From Azolla caroliniana (Eukaryota; Polypodiophyta): a DNA stretch of 64,000 nt. The stretch lies in contig JBHGNT010000018.1 in the NCBI GenBank assembly GCA_043228905.1, forward strand, positions 6,820,001-6,884,000. The letters run 5' to 3'. A model generated the notes under the pieces. It made no database searches. It worked only from the letters and a program-made list of their open reading frames with translations, and had not been told where the DNA came from. Of this stretch, positions 1 through 11,791 are shown one piece after another (the stretch's first letter is position 1; each line of letters opens with the position of its first letter). A program made the position numbers and the translations under genes.

Positions 1-690
1 ACTCTTTCCTTGCTCCATTTCATGATATACGCCTACTAGATTTACTGTTTTGGTTGTATACACATTTGGAAATACTTGTCCACCATGCACAATTGAAGAT
101 GAGGTCTGAAGATTGGTGGGAGGCATCAAGTTTGCACCAAAAGCCATCATTTGGGGAAATCCCATGGAACTCATCATCTTCACTTGCCGATCATAACCTT
201 GACAAACTTGGATAAGAGCTTCAAAAGATGTTGGATCCTTCAAGTTTGCCTCCAAACAGAAATACATGTCAAGACCCATCTTGAATCGTTCCATCTTAAA
301 CCACTCGTCTTCAATGCCACCACGAACGCGAATCCACATTGTCCACAAATCCTTGAAATTTCTTTCATACTCAATGAAACCAAGAGGTAATTCCATCTTT
401 AGTCGAAAAAGTTCTTCCCTTACTTCGGTTGCACTTAGTTGTTGAATATATCTAGCCCGAAATTGATGCACCAACAATTGATATGCTCCTTGTTGGTTTG
501 GTTGAAGGGAGTCATACCAATCTCGAGCTCGACCCTAGAATGTTGCTACCAACAAGGGAAACTTTTCATTGTCAGTGATGCGTCCAATAGAGATGGCATG
601 ATGCTCAAAGGATACCAAAAGGCACCAACATCTTGTGTTCTTTCACCTGAGAATGCAAATTGCATTGCTAAAGCTAATGCAATACGCTAA
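1..690 (-). pseudogene. Broken gag-like fragment of an LTR retroelement
   Basis: Read on the minus strand, roughly 690 down to 1, the sequence resembles the capsid (retrotransposon gag) domain of plant LTR elements. Recognisable pieces are a segment around FSGERTQDVGAFWY, a segment GRARDWYDSL and a segment RARYIQQLSATEVREELF. The reading frame is broken by a single-base shift near 600 and by a TAG stop at 535-537, where a Trp codon is expected (TGG to TAG). No protease or polymerase is in view, because the rest of the element would lie left of the window. The assignment to a gag domain rests on pattern recognition of the W/F/R spacing; the element family is not identified. Confidence 0.55.
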
Positions 691-754
691 CACAAAGAAA
701 AGATAAGACTTCCCTCCTATATGGAAAGGATTGATCCTCCTTGGAGCGCCAAAA

Positions 755-1349
755 TGATAGGGTGTATAAGACAAATGATAGTCGTACACAATATGAGGGA
801 TTCACCAAACCGATTAGAGAGAGTTGTGAATTATAATAGATTATAAATACCAAGGTGGTTACGAATTAGGGAGAGAAACTCAATAAATTAAGAGAAAAGA
901 TAGAGATGACGAGAAAGAGATAAGAATGCTATAATATTCTACTATTGAGACAATACAATTGGGATAAACTCCAAATTCAACTAATGAACCAAAGAACTTC
1001 TTAACTTCCAATCACCCAAACCCACAAATTTCTTCACTATTCTACCTTAATCTCTTTCCTCCTTCAACTATACTTCCTTCTTCCCACTACTAAGACTCCT
1101 CCTTCTCTTCTAAGACTCTTCCTCTCTTCTAAGCCTCCCACTCTCTTCTAAGACTTCCCTTTTATAATCTTCTTATTATTTCTCTTTCCTCATTTTTTCA
1201 CGCTTTTTTAGAAGTTTTTTATCTCCTATTTTTAGCTATGACACAACGACCTTCTAATCGTCATATTGCCCTCATCCGAGCTCCACATTTAGAGATTTAA
1301 AAAGATACAGAAAGCTCTCTTTACTAGCCATCTAACCCATATTTAAACA
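755..1349 (-). repeat. Putative LTR of the gag-bearing fragment, cut by element A
   Basis: On the minus strand the sequence ends in CA and is followed directly by TTTTGGCGCTCCAAGG (positions 754-739), a TGGCGC-type primer-binding-site look-alike, and then by the gag-like fragment. The stretch is AT-rich and non-coding, with pyrimidine tracts at 1070-1160. It runs into the target-site duplication of element A at 1345-1349 and should resume at 15,045. The far end of the LTR is not defined, so the call is tentative. Confidence 0.4.
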
Positions 1350-1558
1350 TGTTGAGAATCAAAATCAACTTCCCATAGGAATGGTGTTCACAGTAGGTAG
1401 TGGACCACTTAGGAGGACATTTCTGTAATTAGTAGAAAGGGCATTTGCCCTAGACTAGTTGGTATTTAAACCAACCTTTTGTAACTGAGTAAACGTTGGA
1501 TGTAATATACAGTTTCTTATCTAGAACTCTCTCTCTCTCATTCTCTCTTATCTCACGT

Positions 1559-1637
<79 letters not shown>

Positions 1638-1652
1638 CCTTCCGCTACACAG
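1350..1652 (+). repeat. 5' LTR of element A, 3' end deleted
   Basis: It matches the 3' LTR at 14,781-15,044 from TGTTGAGAAT onward, including a shared stretch around ATTAGTAGAAAGGGCATT. A long CA microsatellite lies inside it. It does not reach the expected TTCTTTACA end: after CCGCTACA it runs directly into gag codons, so the LTR end, primer-binding site and gag start were lost together. Confidence 0.82.
1562..1637 (+). repeat. (CA)n microsatellite, about 36 repeats, in LTR A
   Basis: An almost perfect CA dinucleotide run lies inside the 5' LTR of element A. The corresponding site in the 3' LTR (near 14,998-15,004) has only three to four CA units. The run creates spurious THTHTH and VCVCVC reading frames on both strands. 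Confidence 0.97.
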
Positions 1653-3172
1653 AAACGAAACAAAACCCAACTTGACACACATCGACTACCTAGCGTGGAA
1701 GCAGGCCGTGAGCTGTGTGTTGTATGGCCTTGCGTCATGCATTCATGACCACATGCTTGGCTATATTCGAGATTCAAAAACACTGAAAGAAGCTTGGGGA
1801 AATCTCACGAAGATTTTTGCGGCCTATACGGATGCATGAAAGCTCCAACTTTGATAGGAGGTAAACAACATGCAACAGAGGGACATGTTGATCACCGGCG
1901 ATACGTTGAAGATCAAGGAGTTGTGTGATGCCCTCGGTTCGATTAATGTTGTCATCGACAATGAAGAAATGGTGCAAATATGCCTCAACGGCTTGGCACC
2001 TTGATTCGGCACGATCAGATTGGCCATTCTTGCGAGGGAAAACCCTCCCTCCTTTTTTGACTTTCAATCGATTATGTTGGTCGAAGAAAATCACGTTCAA
2101 CAAAGGAACAATGCACCTGATGGTCAGATGCACTACTCACAATTGGATGATAGAAGAGGATTTAGTCGTGGAAATAATGGGTGGTTCGGACGAGGCCGAG
2201 ATGGTCGGCTGACCCAAGAGCGTAACCCCCACCATTGGCAAGAGGATAGGAGCAATCCCAGAGAGTTCGGCGGAAGGGGGAGCCACCCCGCCGGACCGAG
2301 CAATCGTAACAACCCGATCGAATGTGGGTACTATGGAAAACAGACACTATGAAGAGGAGTGCCAAAAAAAGATACGGGACTCGTCTTCGACTAGCCGACA
2401 ACTCATGAACTACGCTTCGAATTCCGACTACGACGATCGTGGTGGGATGTTCGTAATGAGGCATGAAGCACATTCGATGTCGGCACAAGCCTCGACTAGC
2501 ACCTCTTCTTCAGATAACATATGGTTTGTCGCCTAGGGAGCATCCAATCACATGACGTCCCATCAAGATTGGGTCCGAGAATTACGAAAGCCCGATCGAC
2601 CCGTCTATGTCGAAACCGGAGATGAAACGACTCACCCAATTCAGCATGTCAGAAATGCTCCATTCGGAAATGACAGCAAACAAACCTACCTCAAGAACTT
2701 CTTGCATGTCCCAACCATCATGAAAAACCTAGTCACGGTAGGCCACATTGTCGAACAAGGTATGCAAGTACGATTCAATAATATCGCATGGTTTCCAAGA
2801 AGGCCGAATGTTCATCCTCGAATCAGAGGAGGTGAAATCGGCTATGTTCGCAATAAGCCTTAAAGTCAAAACAGACTTGAAACTGTGGCACATGAGAATC
2901 GGCCACATCAATCTCCAAAAGCTCCAGAACATGCAAACGAAAGGAGCCGTAATCAGACTTCCGAACTTTACGGATAGAGAGATTACAGGCATATGCGAAG
3001 CGTGCTATTTCGGAAAACAATGCCGACATCTATTCCCAAAAGAGAGGATTGTAAGCAAAGGGATCCTGGATGTAGTACATTCAGATATGTGAGGACCAGC
3101 TCAAACAACTACATTCGGTGGTTGAAAATATTATGTCACCTTCATCAACGACTTTTCCAGGCACACTTGGAT
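1653..3172 (+). pseudogene. Element A polyprotein, first half (gag, protease, integrase start)
   Basis: This is the decayed copia Gag-Pol up to the insertion point of A2. Gag is recognisable around 1670-2340 (the segments AWKQAVSCVLYGL and GSINVVIDNEEMVQICL), with stops near 1838 and 1854 to 1857. The zinc-knuckle region (2320-2345) reads C-x-x-Y and is then cut by a stop. The protease motif at about 2527-2545 has lost its catalytic Asp-Ser pair (Ala and TAG instead). The pre-integrase zinc domain (LWHMRIGHINL, then CEACYFGKQ) and the start of the integrase core (YYVTFINDFSRHTWIY) follow. The reading stops at 3172, just before the CTACC duplication. Confidence 0.85.
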
Positions 3173-3177
3173 CTACC

Positions 3178-3464
3178 TGTAAAGAAATCAGGAGCAAGTG
3201 CGACTGAGATGCAGCGGAAGGACTGTGTGTGTGTGAGTACATAAGGCAAAACAGAGAGAGAGAGAGAGAGCTTAAGACAGAGATAAAAGACTGTATGATA
3301 CATTAACCAAAATACTTCCAACAATAACTAGGTTACAAGGGGTTGGTTTAAATACCAACTAAGCTAGGGTAAGTGCCCTTTCTACTATTTACAAAACTAG
3401 CCTGGTATGTCTATGAGCTAGTGTGAAACCTATTACTATGGGAAGTTGAGTTCAACTCTCAACA
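3178..3464 (-). repeat. 3' LTR of element A2 (287 bp)
   Basis: On the minus strand it begins TGTTGAGAG and ends TTTCTTTACA, and contains short AG and GT tracts. It is the same length as the other A2 LTR. It lies directly against the CTACC duplication. Confidence 0.88.
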
Positions 3465-3519
3465 CGCCCCTTCGAACACAACTTCCATCTATCGAAAAGT
3501 TGTTTCGGTTCGGTCTTCG
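3465..3519 (-). other. Residual 3' internal sequence of A2
   Basis: These 55 bp match, on the minus strand, the sequence just before the 3' LTR of element A (14,725-14,780; shared core around CAACTTTTCG and GGAAGTTG). They are the part of A2 left between its 3' LTR and the insertion of B. Confidence 0.7.
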
Positions 3520-3970
3520 TGTTGAGATATCAAGTTCAACTAGTTTAATCTAGTTAGTCAACACATGTAACTTAGTAGTTACCTAGATCGAATCTAGTTA
3601 ATGTGTTGACCTTAAGCCTTTAAATAGGACCTTGTACTTAAGTGGGATATTCTAGATCCTCCACTCCTTAGTACATTTAAAGTAGGACTTACACATAAGT
3701 ACCTATGTTCTACCCACACATGTGCACCTTTGCACATGGGTTGTATATATACCTCATTGTGGGTATTTTTGTATTGCGATGACACTTTTTAATATAGTCA
3801 ATCATCCCCCATTTATCTTCATGCTCATAAGTGTAACTTCCTCTCTCTCTCTCTCTCTCTCTCTTCCTCTCACACACTCTCACGTGCATATCATACTAAT
3901 CTTCCACTGCTTAACGTAACCATATAATTAGTCTCTGATTAACCCTAGTTAATTACCTAATTCCTTAACA
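3520..3970 (+). repeat. 5' LTR of element B (451 bp)
   Basis: Starts TGTTGAGATATC and ends CCTTAACA directly before the primer-binding site. It contains a CT microsatellite near 3839-3864. It is near-identical by eye to 6966-7410 except for the CT tract length and the last few bases. Confidence 0.92.
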
Positions 3971-3982
3971 TGGTATCAGAGC
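3971..3982 (+). promoter_or_regulatory. Primer-binding site of element B
   Basis: TGGTATCAGAGC immediately follows the 5' LTR. This is the standard primer-binding site complementary to the 3' end of plant initiator-Met tRNA, used to prime minus-strand cDNA. Confidence 0.92.
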
Positions 3983-4146
3983 ACGTGGTTTAGGAAATCC
4001 ACTAAGCCCACCGCTTATCCGTGATTGTGTGTTCGAGATGCCGACGACAAATCCCGGTTATTCGCTATCCGCTACCGTAGTGCCGCTACGAAGGACGTGT
4101 ATGCGACCAAGAGAAGAAAAACAAAACGAAAGACACAACAATCAAC

Positions 4147-6918
4147 ATGAACACAAAAATGGGAAGCTCACTCCCTAACGAAAAGCTAGACTGAAGCAAC
4201 TATTCATCTTGGGAGTACAAGATAAATCAATACCTTGTCGGCCAAGGGTATTGGAGCTACATCAACGGCGCACAAGAAAACAAACCCGAAACCAGACACG
4301 CCAACTACCCAACATGGGAGCAAGGCGTGAGTCGGGTAATGTATTGCTTGGCAACATGTGTAAACGACCACATGCTTAGCCACATTCGTGACGCCAAGAC
4401 GCCCAAAGAGGTGTGGGAAAATCTCAAGAAGATTTTCGCCGCAGACACATCCGCGCGCAAGCTTCAGCTCCGGCAAGAGTTGAACAACATACAACAAAAA
4501 GAAATGTCTGTGACGGACTACACCACCAAGATCAAGAGCATTTGCAAATCTCTTGGCTCCATCAATGTCAACATCGACGAGGACGAGATGGTGCAAGTAT
4601 GCTTGAGCGGACTCGCACAACGATTCAACCCGTTGAGAACGGCAATCTCGGCGAGAGATACCCCTCCCTCGTTCTTCAACCTCCAATCAATGCTATTGGT
4701 TGAAGAAAACCACGTTCAATCAAAGACCAACACATTGGAAGGACAAATGCTCTTCTCCAATACGGATGGTGCCCAAAGACGAGGTCGAAGCGGAAGAGGT
4801 CAATTCGACCTATCCCACGAAGGGAATTCACAATTTCGGCAAGGAAACGGAAGCCATCGAGGAACCTTCACAAGAAGGGGGAGCTTCCATGCCAAACAAG
4901 GTCGGCGAACGACGCCACCTACCTGCAACTATTGCGGCAAAATCGGCCATCGCAAAGAGGAGTGCCGAAAAAGACGAAGCGAGTCGGCCTCAACAAGCCG
5001 GCAACTCACAAATTACGTCGTGAACGCGGAATACGCAGACTACGGCGGACTCTTCGTGATGAGGCATAGAGTGAACTCTATGATGGCCTCCGATCCCGCA
5101 AACTCCGCAAGCACCTCCAACTTTGAACACGTGTGGTTCGTAGACTCCGGCGCCTCGCACCACATGATGTCGCACCAAGAGTGGTTTCGCGACTTGCGAA
5201 CGCCGGATCGACCCAGCTACATAGAGACCGGAGATGACACTCCGCATCCCATTCGGCACATCGGCGATGTCCCATTCGGGAAAGAAGGTGAGCAAACCTC
5301 CATCAAGAATGTCTTGCACGTGCCCATAATAACAAAGAATTTGGTCTCAGTCGGCATAATCGTGGAGCAAGGCATGCAAGTCCGCTTCAACAATGAAGGT
5401 TGCTTCATCGAGAAAGACAACCGACTCATAGCCAAGGGACGGAGAGACGGTCGCTTGTTCATCCTCGACTCGAATGAGGTAAAATCGGCCATGTACGCCA
5501 AAGGTCTCAAGACCGAGACAAACATCGAGTTGTGGCACAAGCGAATCGGCCACGTAAACCTCCAACGGCTTCGCGGAATGCAATCAAAGGGAGTCGTAAT
5601 CGGACTTCCGGCCTTTGAATCGAAACGAGTCGACCGAGTGTGCGAAGCATGCCAACTCGGCAAACAACATCGACTCCCATTCCCGAAGGAGAGCTCCGCA
5701 AGCAAAGGCCTCCTTGACATAATCCACTCGGACGTATGGGGACCGGCTCAAACGCCAACGCTCAGCGAATGCCGCTACTACGTCACCTTCATCGACGACC
5801 ACTCGCGCTACGCGTGGATATACCCGATGAAGAAGAAGAGCGAAGTGCTCTCCCACTTTCAAAGGCTCAAAAACCAAGTGGAGAAAGAAACCGGTCGGCA
5901 CATTCGATGCCTACGATCGGACGGAGGGAAGGAGTACTTCTCCGACGAGTTCACCTCCTACCTCCAAGGTGAAGGCATTCGGAGGTAATTCTCATGCCGA
6001 CACACTCCCCAACAAAACGGAGTAGCCGAGAGAAAGAATCGGCAAATTCTCGAGGTAGCACGCGCCATGATGCATGAGAAGCACATGCCGAATTTCTATT
6101 GGGCCGAAGCGGCATCCACGGCCGTCTATCTCATGAACCGGTGCACCACCAATGGAGTCCACGAGCTTACTCCATACGAGATCTTCGTTGGAAGGAAGCC
6201 CATTCTCGCGCACCTCAAGGTGTTCGGAAGCATTGCGAATGTACACATCCTGAACGAAAGTCGAGAGAAGCCCGACGCGAAGTCAGAAGAATGTATCCTC
6301 ATAGGATACTTGTCCACGAAGAAGGCGTACAAGTGCTTCAACCCTTCGACCTGAGCGGTGCGGATAAGTCGCGACGTTGTTTTCAACGAATCGGCACCTT
6401 GGTATAAGCCCGATGCGACTCCATCTGACCCAATCGAGGAAAAGTTGAACGCCAACTCGGATGACGAAACTTGGCCAAGTCCTCCACTGAAGGATAATCC
6501 AAGCTCTACCAAGCTAATTGGCCCACAAGGGCCTCCACAAGATGAAAACACGTCGTGGCCAAGTCTGACATCGGACAAAGGCAAAGGTAAGATGCCCGAA
6601 TACGAAGTCGAGGTCCACCCCGACGATCGTGATTCGGATGATTCGGCTCGCTCACTAGACAGTGAGTTCGGTGTACCCATCATGAGGACACCCGGAGTAA
6701 AGAAGGCGCTCACATCGAAAAATGAGAAACTCCGCCACTCATCATGAGCAAAGACCCAAGTCACTCGTTATGCCTACAACGAGTATATGGCCCATCACTA
6801 TGCCCTCGCGATGGAGATAGTGGCCGAACAAGAGCCCGAGGATCCAAGCCTTCGTCACAGGCTTGAGGGGGAGAACAAAGCCGCGGAGAGCCGCACAACG
6901 AAGCAGCGAAGACGCTAA
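4147..6918 (+). pseudogene. Element B gag-protease-integrase frame with four in-frame stops
   Basis: One continuous frame from ATG 4147 to TAA at 6916-6918, broken only by TGA 4192-4194, TAA 5986-5988, TGA 6352-6354 and TGA 6745-6747. Gag covers about 4150-4920. A complete CCHC zinc knuckle (CNYCGKIGHRKEEC) is at about 4921-4962 and the protease motif VDSGASHH at about 5140. The pre-integrase domain (LWHKRIGHVNL, then CEACQLGKQH) spans about 5530-5670. The integrase core starts near 5725 (SDVWGPAQ, FIDDHSRYAWIYP), with a later SDGGKEY and, after the second stop, QQNGVAERKNR. The longest clear part is 4327-5985 (552 residues). Reverse transcriptase and RNase H are missing: after AYNEYMAHHYA the frame jumps to an Arg/Lys-rich tail. 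The copy cannot move by itself. Confidence 0.9.
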
Positions 6919-6965
6919 GAAAGCCGCGCAACGCCGCGAAGAAAGCCGCAAGCCGCACCGATGCG

Positions 6966-7410
6966 TGTTGAGATATCAAGCTCAACTAGTTTAATCTAGT
7001 TAGTCAACACATGTAACTTAGTAGTTACCTAGATCGAATCTAGTTAATGTGTTGACCTTAAGCCTTTAAATAGGACCTTGTACTTAAGTGGGATATTCTA
7101 GATCCTTTACTCCTTAGTACATTTAATGTAGGACTTACACATAAGTACCTATGTTCTACCCACACATGTGCACCTTTGCACATGGGTTGTATATATACCT
7201 CATTGTGGGTATTTTTGTATTGCGATGACACTTTTTAATATAGTCAATCATCCCCCATTTATCTTCGTGCTCATAAGTGTAACTTCCTCTCTCTCTCTCT
7301 TCCTCTCACACACTCTCACGTGCATATCATACTAATCTTCCGTTGCTTAACGTAACCATATAATTAGTCTCTAATTAACCCTAGTTAATTACCTAATCCG
7401 GCTTCTGACA
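6966..7410 (+). repeat. 3' LTR of element B
   Basis: It matches the 5' LTR from TGTTGAGATATCAAG through CTAGTTAATTACCTAAT. The CT tract is shorter than in the 5' LTR. The last bases differ (ends TTCTGACA rather than CCTTAACA), so the exact end and target duplication are not certain. Confidence 0.85.
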
Positions 7411-10400
7411 TTCGTAATCCTTGAACTTGATTGTTCGGCTTTTCGGCTTCGTGCTCGGTTCAATTAACTGGGTGTTGCGTACTCGATCAATTGCGTACAG
7501 TGCGTGCGTCTCGTGTAGTACTCCCCCTCAAGTTCGGCAATGTGGATGTCACGAGACCAAGGTCCGAGGCGAATTGCCCAAGTTTGTCAACACCTAAGGC
7601 CTTCGTAAACATATCAGCAACTTGGAGGTGTGTACTGATGTGTTGTAGATCGATTTCTCTGGCATGTACGCACTCGCGGATGAAGGGGTAGTACGCGCGT
7701 GAAATTCGGGGTTTCGCACCAAGTAGATGTTGCTCATGTTGTCGCAGTATAGGCGAACCAGATCTTTGATGGGTATGCCCAGATCCTTTAGAATACGCTT
7801 GAGCCATACGGCTTCGCATGCGGTGACTGTCGCGCCCCTGTATTCGGCTTCTGTGCTCGATAGTGTGACTGTCGGCTGCTTCTTACTACTCCACGAGATC
7901 GCTCCACTACCAAGGGAGAAGAAAAATCCGGATGTGGATCGTCTATCCGTTTTGTATCCTGCCTAGTCCGTGTTTGTGTATCCTTCGAGTCGAATTATTG
8001 TATTTGACTGATACATAATGCCATAATCCATCGTCATACTGACATACCGAAGTATCCTCTTAGCGCAAGTGAGATGAAAGTTTCATAGATTCTGCATGAA
8101 TTGACTAAGTAGCCCGACCGAATAACTGAGGTCGGGAGTCGTAATGGTGAGATAGATTAAGTCGTCGATCAGTTGACGATACTGAGTTGACTCGCACTTG
8201 ATTGAGATTACGATCAAGATGGGTAGACACAAGTTTGCACTCGGTCATTCCGAACTTGTACAGAAGGTTGAGAATGTAGTGTCGTTGAGAAATCATTATT
8301 CCGACTGGTGTCCGAATTACTTCAATGCCAAGGAAGTAATGGAGCTCGTGCAAGTCTTTCATTACGAATCTGCCGGAAAGAAGTGATTTGACCTTGTTAA
8401 TCTTGGCGAGGTCCTTTCCTCCGATGAACAAATCATCCACATAAAGGATGATGACAATCGGGCTATCCGAATCGTTTCGGATGTACAGAGAAGTATCGGA
8501 TTTTGACATTCAAAATCCGATCTGATGTAGAGAGGCTTCTTGAGTTGGCACATGGAGTTCGGATGATTGCGCGATTCAAAACCGGGTGGTTGGATCATGT
8601 ACACCTCCTCTTCCAATTCTCCTTGAAGAAAGACATTCTTGACGTCCATCTGGTTGAGGTGCCACCCTTTTTGCTGTCGTGATTGCAATTACGGTCCGCA
8701 CAGTTGTCATGTTTGCCACCGGGGCAAAGGTTTCTTCGTAGTCTACGCCGTGCGTTTGCGCGTATCCTTTCGCAACCAGCCGTGCTTTAAAGTGATTTAT
8801 GGAGCCATCGACATTGTGTTTCACTTTGTAAATCCACATGTAGCCAATTGCTTTCCTGTCGGAGGGTGAGGAACGAGATCCCAGGTCTCTTTTTTGCATA
8901 ACGCTTCCATTTCCTCATTCATCGCATCGACCCATCGCGGATCCTTTATGGCTTCGAAAAGCATCTCCGGCTCCCGTACTGACGCTACCTTCATCATGAA
9001 GGCGTAATGTTACGCCATATAATCGTTGTAGCCGAAGCGGCTCACGGGGTTCTTTTCATGGGTGGACCGGCGTAACTTCTCTTTCGCGGAGATGAATGCT
9101 TTCTTCGCTCCATTCGTTTGGGAGATCGGGATGTCCAAGCCTTCGAACTCACTATCAAGGGAGTGAGTTAACGTGATATCGATTGGATCTTCGTATTCGG
9201 ACATCTTGGCCTTCCCTTTGTCGAGTTTCAGACTCGGCTGAAATGTGCTTTGGTCACTCGGGGGCTCCCATGGTCCACTAAGCCGTGTCGTACTCGGGCT
9301 TTCTTCAAACATGCGCATGAGTTGATCTTCTTTTTCTATCTCCATTTTGTCAGAATCCGGGTCGAGCGGAGTCAGAGTCGAAGTTGTTTCTGGTGCGTAC
9401 CAGGATGCGGACTCGTCGAAAACGACATCTCAACTTACGCGAGCTTTTCGGGTAGATGGGTTGTAGCATTTGTACCCCTTCTGTTCGAGTGAGTATCCTA
9501 CGAGGATACATTTCTCCGACTTCGGGTCGATTTTTTGTCATGTATCGTCGGGAATATGTACATAAGCGATTGCGCCGAAAATGCGGAGATGTGATAAGTT
9601 TGGCTTCTTTCCAAAGAACTTCTCATGAGGAGTTACATCGTGTACTCCCGAGGTTGTGCACCTATTCATGAGGTAAATAGCCGTGTTCGCCGCTTCTGTC
9701 CAATACGATTTCGGTAGGTTCTTCTCATTCATCATAGCCCGTGCGACTTCTACTATGTGCCGATTTTTATGCTCAACTACGCCGTTCTGCTGAGGTGTGT
9801 GACGACATGAGAACTCTCGTCAGATTCCTTCGTTTCGGAGATATGTCGTAAAATTGGCCGAGAAGTATTCTTTGCCTCCATTCGATTGAAGGCATCATAT
9901 GTGCCAACCCATAGCTTTTTCGATTTCGGCTTTGAATCTCTGGAAGTATCCAAACACTTCGCTCTTTTGTTTCATCGAGTAGATCCAAGTGTTCCTGGAG
10001 AAGTCATTGATGAACGTGACATAGTATCGGCAACCACCGAATGTTGTTTTCGGGCCTGGTCCCCACACATCTGAATGTATGACATCCAGGATGCCTTTGC
10101 TCACATTCCACTCTTTCGGGAATGGATGTCAACGTTGCTTTCCGAACTGGCACACTTCGCATACACCCGTAATCTCCTTCGCGGTAAAGTTCGGGAGTCT
10201 GATTACGATTCCTTTCGATTGCATGTTCTGAAGTTTTTGGAGATTGATGTGGCCGATTCTTTTGTGCCACAAATTTAAGTTTGTTTCGACTTTGAGGCCC
10301 TTTGTGAACATGGCCGACTTTACCTCATTCGATTCAAGGATAAACATATGGCCTTCTCGTCGACCGTGAGCTACGACTTGACCGCCCCTTTCGATTAAGC

Positions 10401-11747
10401 ACCCGTCGTTGTTGAATCGTACTTGCATTCCTTGTTCGACAATCTGGCTGACTGAGACCAGGTTTTTCGTGATGGAGGGGACATGCAATACATTCTTGAG
10501 GTAGGTTTGTTTTCTGTCGTTTCTGAATGGGACGTTCCCGATATGCTATATTGGATGAGTCGTGTCATCTCCTGTTTCGACATATCCGGGACGTTCAGGC
10601 TTCCGTAGTTCTCGGAACCAATATTCATAAGACATCATGTGATTGGATGCTCCCGAATCGACAAACCATACGTTATTTGAGTCAGAGGCACTAGTTGAAT
10701 CCTATGCTGACATTGAGTGTGCTTCGTGTCTCATTACGAACATTTCGCTATGATCGTCGTAGTCGGAATTCGTAAACATTCCACTACGATTGTCGTAGTC
10801 GGAATTCGATGCGTAGTTCATGAGCTTTCGGCTAGTTGAAGCCGAGTCTTGTACCTTTTTCCCGCACTCCTCTTCATGGTGGCCGTGTTTTCCATAGTAC
10901 CCGCATTCGATCGGGTTGTTACGATTGCTCGGTTCGGCGTGATGACTCCCCCTTCTGCCGAACTCTCTGGGACCATTCCTATCCACTTGCCATTGGTGGG
11001 GGTTACGCTCTTGAATCTGCCGACCATTACAGCTTGTTCAAATCGACCTCTATTTCCACGGCCGTAATTTCTTCTATCATCCGACTGGGAGTAGAGCATA
11101 TGACCCTCTAGTGCGTTGCTCCTTTTTCGGGCGTGATTTTCCTCAACGAACAATATTGATTGGAGATCAAAAAATGAAGGAGGGTTCTCCCTTGCAAGGA
11201 TGGCCGATCTAATCGAGCCAAATCGGGGTGCTAAGCCGCCAAGGCATATTTGCACCATCTCGTCATCGTCGATTACGACATTAATCGAACCGAGGGCATC
11301 ACACATCTCCTTGATCTTTAAGGTATAGCCCGTGATCGACATGTCCCTTTGTTGCATGTTGTTTAGCTCCTATCGAAGTTGGAGCTTTCGTGCAGCCGTG
11401 TTGGCCGCAAAAATCTTCTTGAGTTTTCCCCAAGCTTATTTCGGTGTTTTCAAATCTCGAATATAGCCAAGCATATGATCATGAACGCATGATGCAAGGC
11501 AATACAATACAACACATGGCTTGCGGCCTGCTACCAAGCAGGATAGTCGGCGTGTGTTGGGTTGGGTTGAGTTTCGTGAGCTCCTTCAATGTAGCTCCAA
11601 TAACCTTGTCCGACAAGGTATTGACGCATCTTGTATTCCCAATATGTGAAATTCGTTTTGTCAAGCTTCTCAGTAGGAAGAGCGCTTCCCATATGAGTGT
11701 TCATTATGTCGATTTCTTCTCTGTTGATTATCGGTGTGTACCACAAC
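7411..11747 (-). pseudogene. Element A2 polyprotein, degenerate but with all copia domains
   Basis: Read from 11,747 down. Gag starts with MNTHMGSALPTEKLDKT near 11,702 and runs to about 10,700. The zinc-knuckle segment CGYYGKHGHHEEEC near 10,900 has Tyr where the second Cys belongs. A short in-frame duplication (two versions of NSDYD..) is at 10,740-10,805. The pre-integrase and integrase parts lie at about 10,490-9540 (LWHKRIGHINL, CEVCQFGKQ, DVWGPGPKTTF). The reverse transcriptase is split into segments at 8899-8105, where LYVDDLF is visible near 8440. An RNase H remnant lies at 7819-7487. Numerous stops and frameshifts make it a pseudogene. Confidence 0.87.
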
Positions 11748-11779
11748 ACAGTTGAATAGATTCAATTAAGCAACCACAC

Positions 11780-11791
11780 GCTTTGATACCA
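11780..11791 (-). promoter_or_regulatory. Primer-binding site of element A2
   Basis: Minus-strand TGGTATCAAAGC directly follows the end of the 5' LTR at 11,792. It is the initiator-Met tRNA type with one change (A for G). Confidence 0.85.

Larger units (their letters stand above)
3520..7410 (+). mobile_element. Ty1/copia element B, RT/RNase H-deleted, nested in A2
   Basis: A copia element with LTRs of about 450 bp that begin TGTTGAGATATCAAG, a perfect TGGTATCAGAGC primer-binding site, gag, protease and integrase. It goes from the integrase C-terminal region straight to a purine-rich tail and the 3' LTR, with no reverse transcriptase or RNase H codons. The flank CTTCG at 3515-3519 has only an imperfect partner after 7410 (TTCGT), so the target-site duplication is uncertain. 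Confidence 0.87.

Noticed and set aside
1557-1783. THTHTH and VCVCVC frames on both strands
   Set aside because: Direct translation of the CA microsatellite in LTR A.
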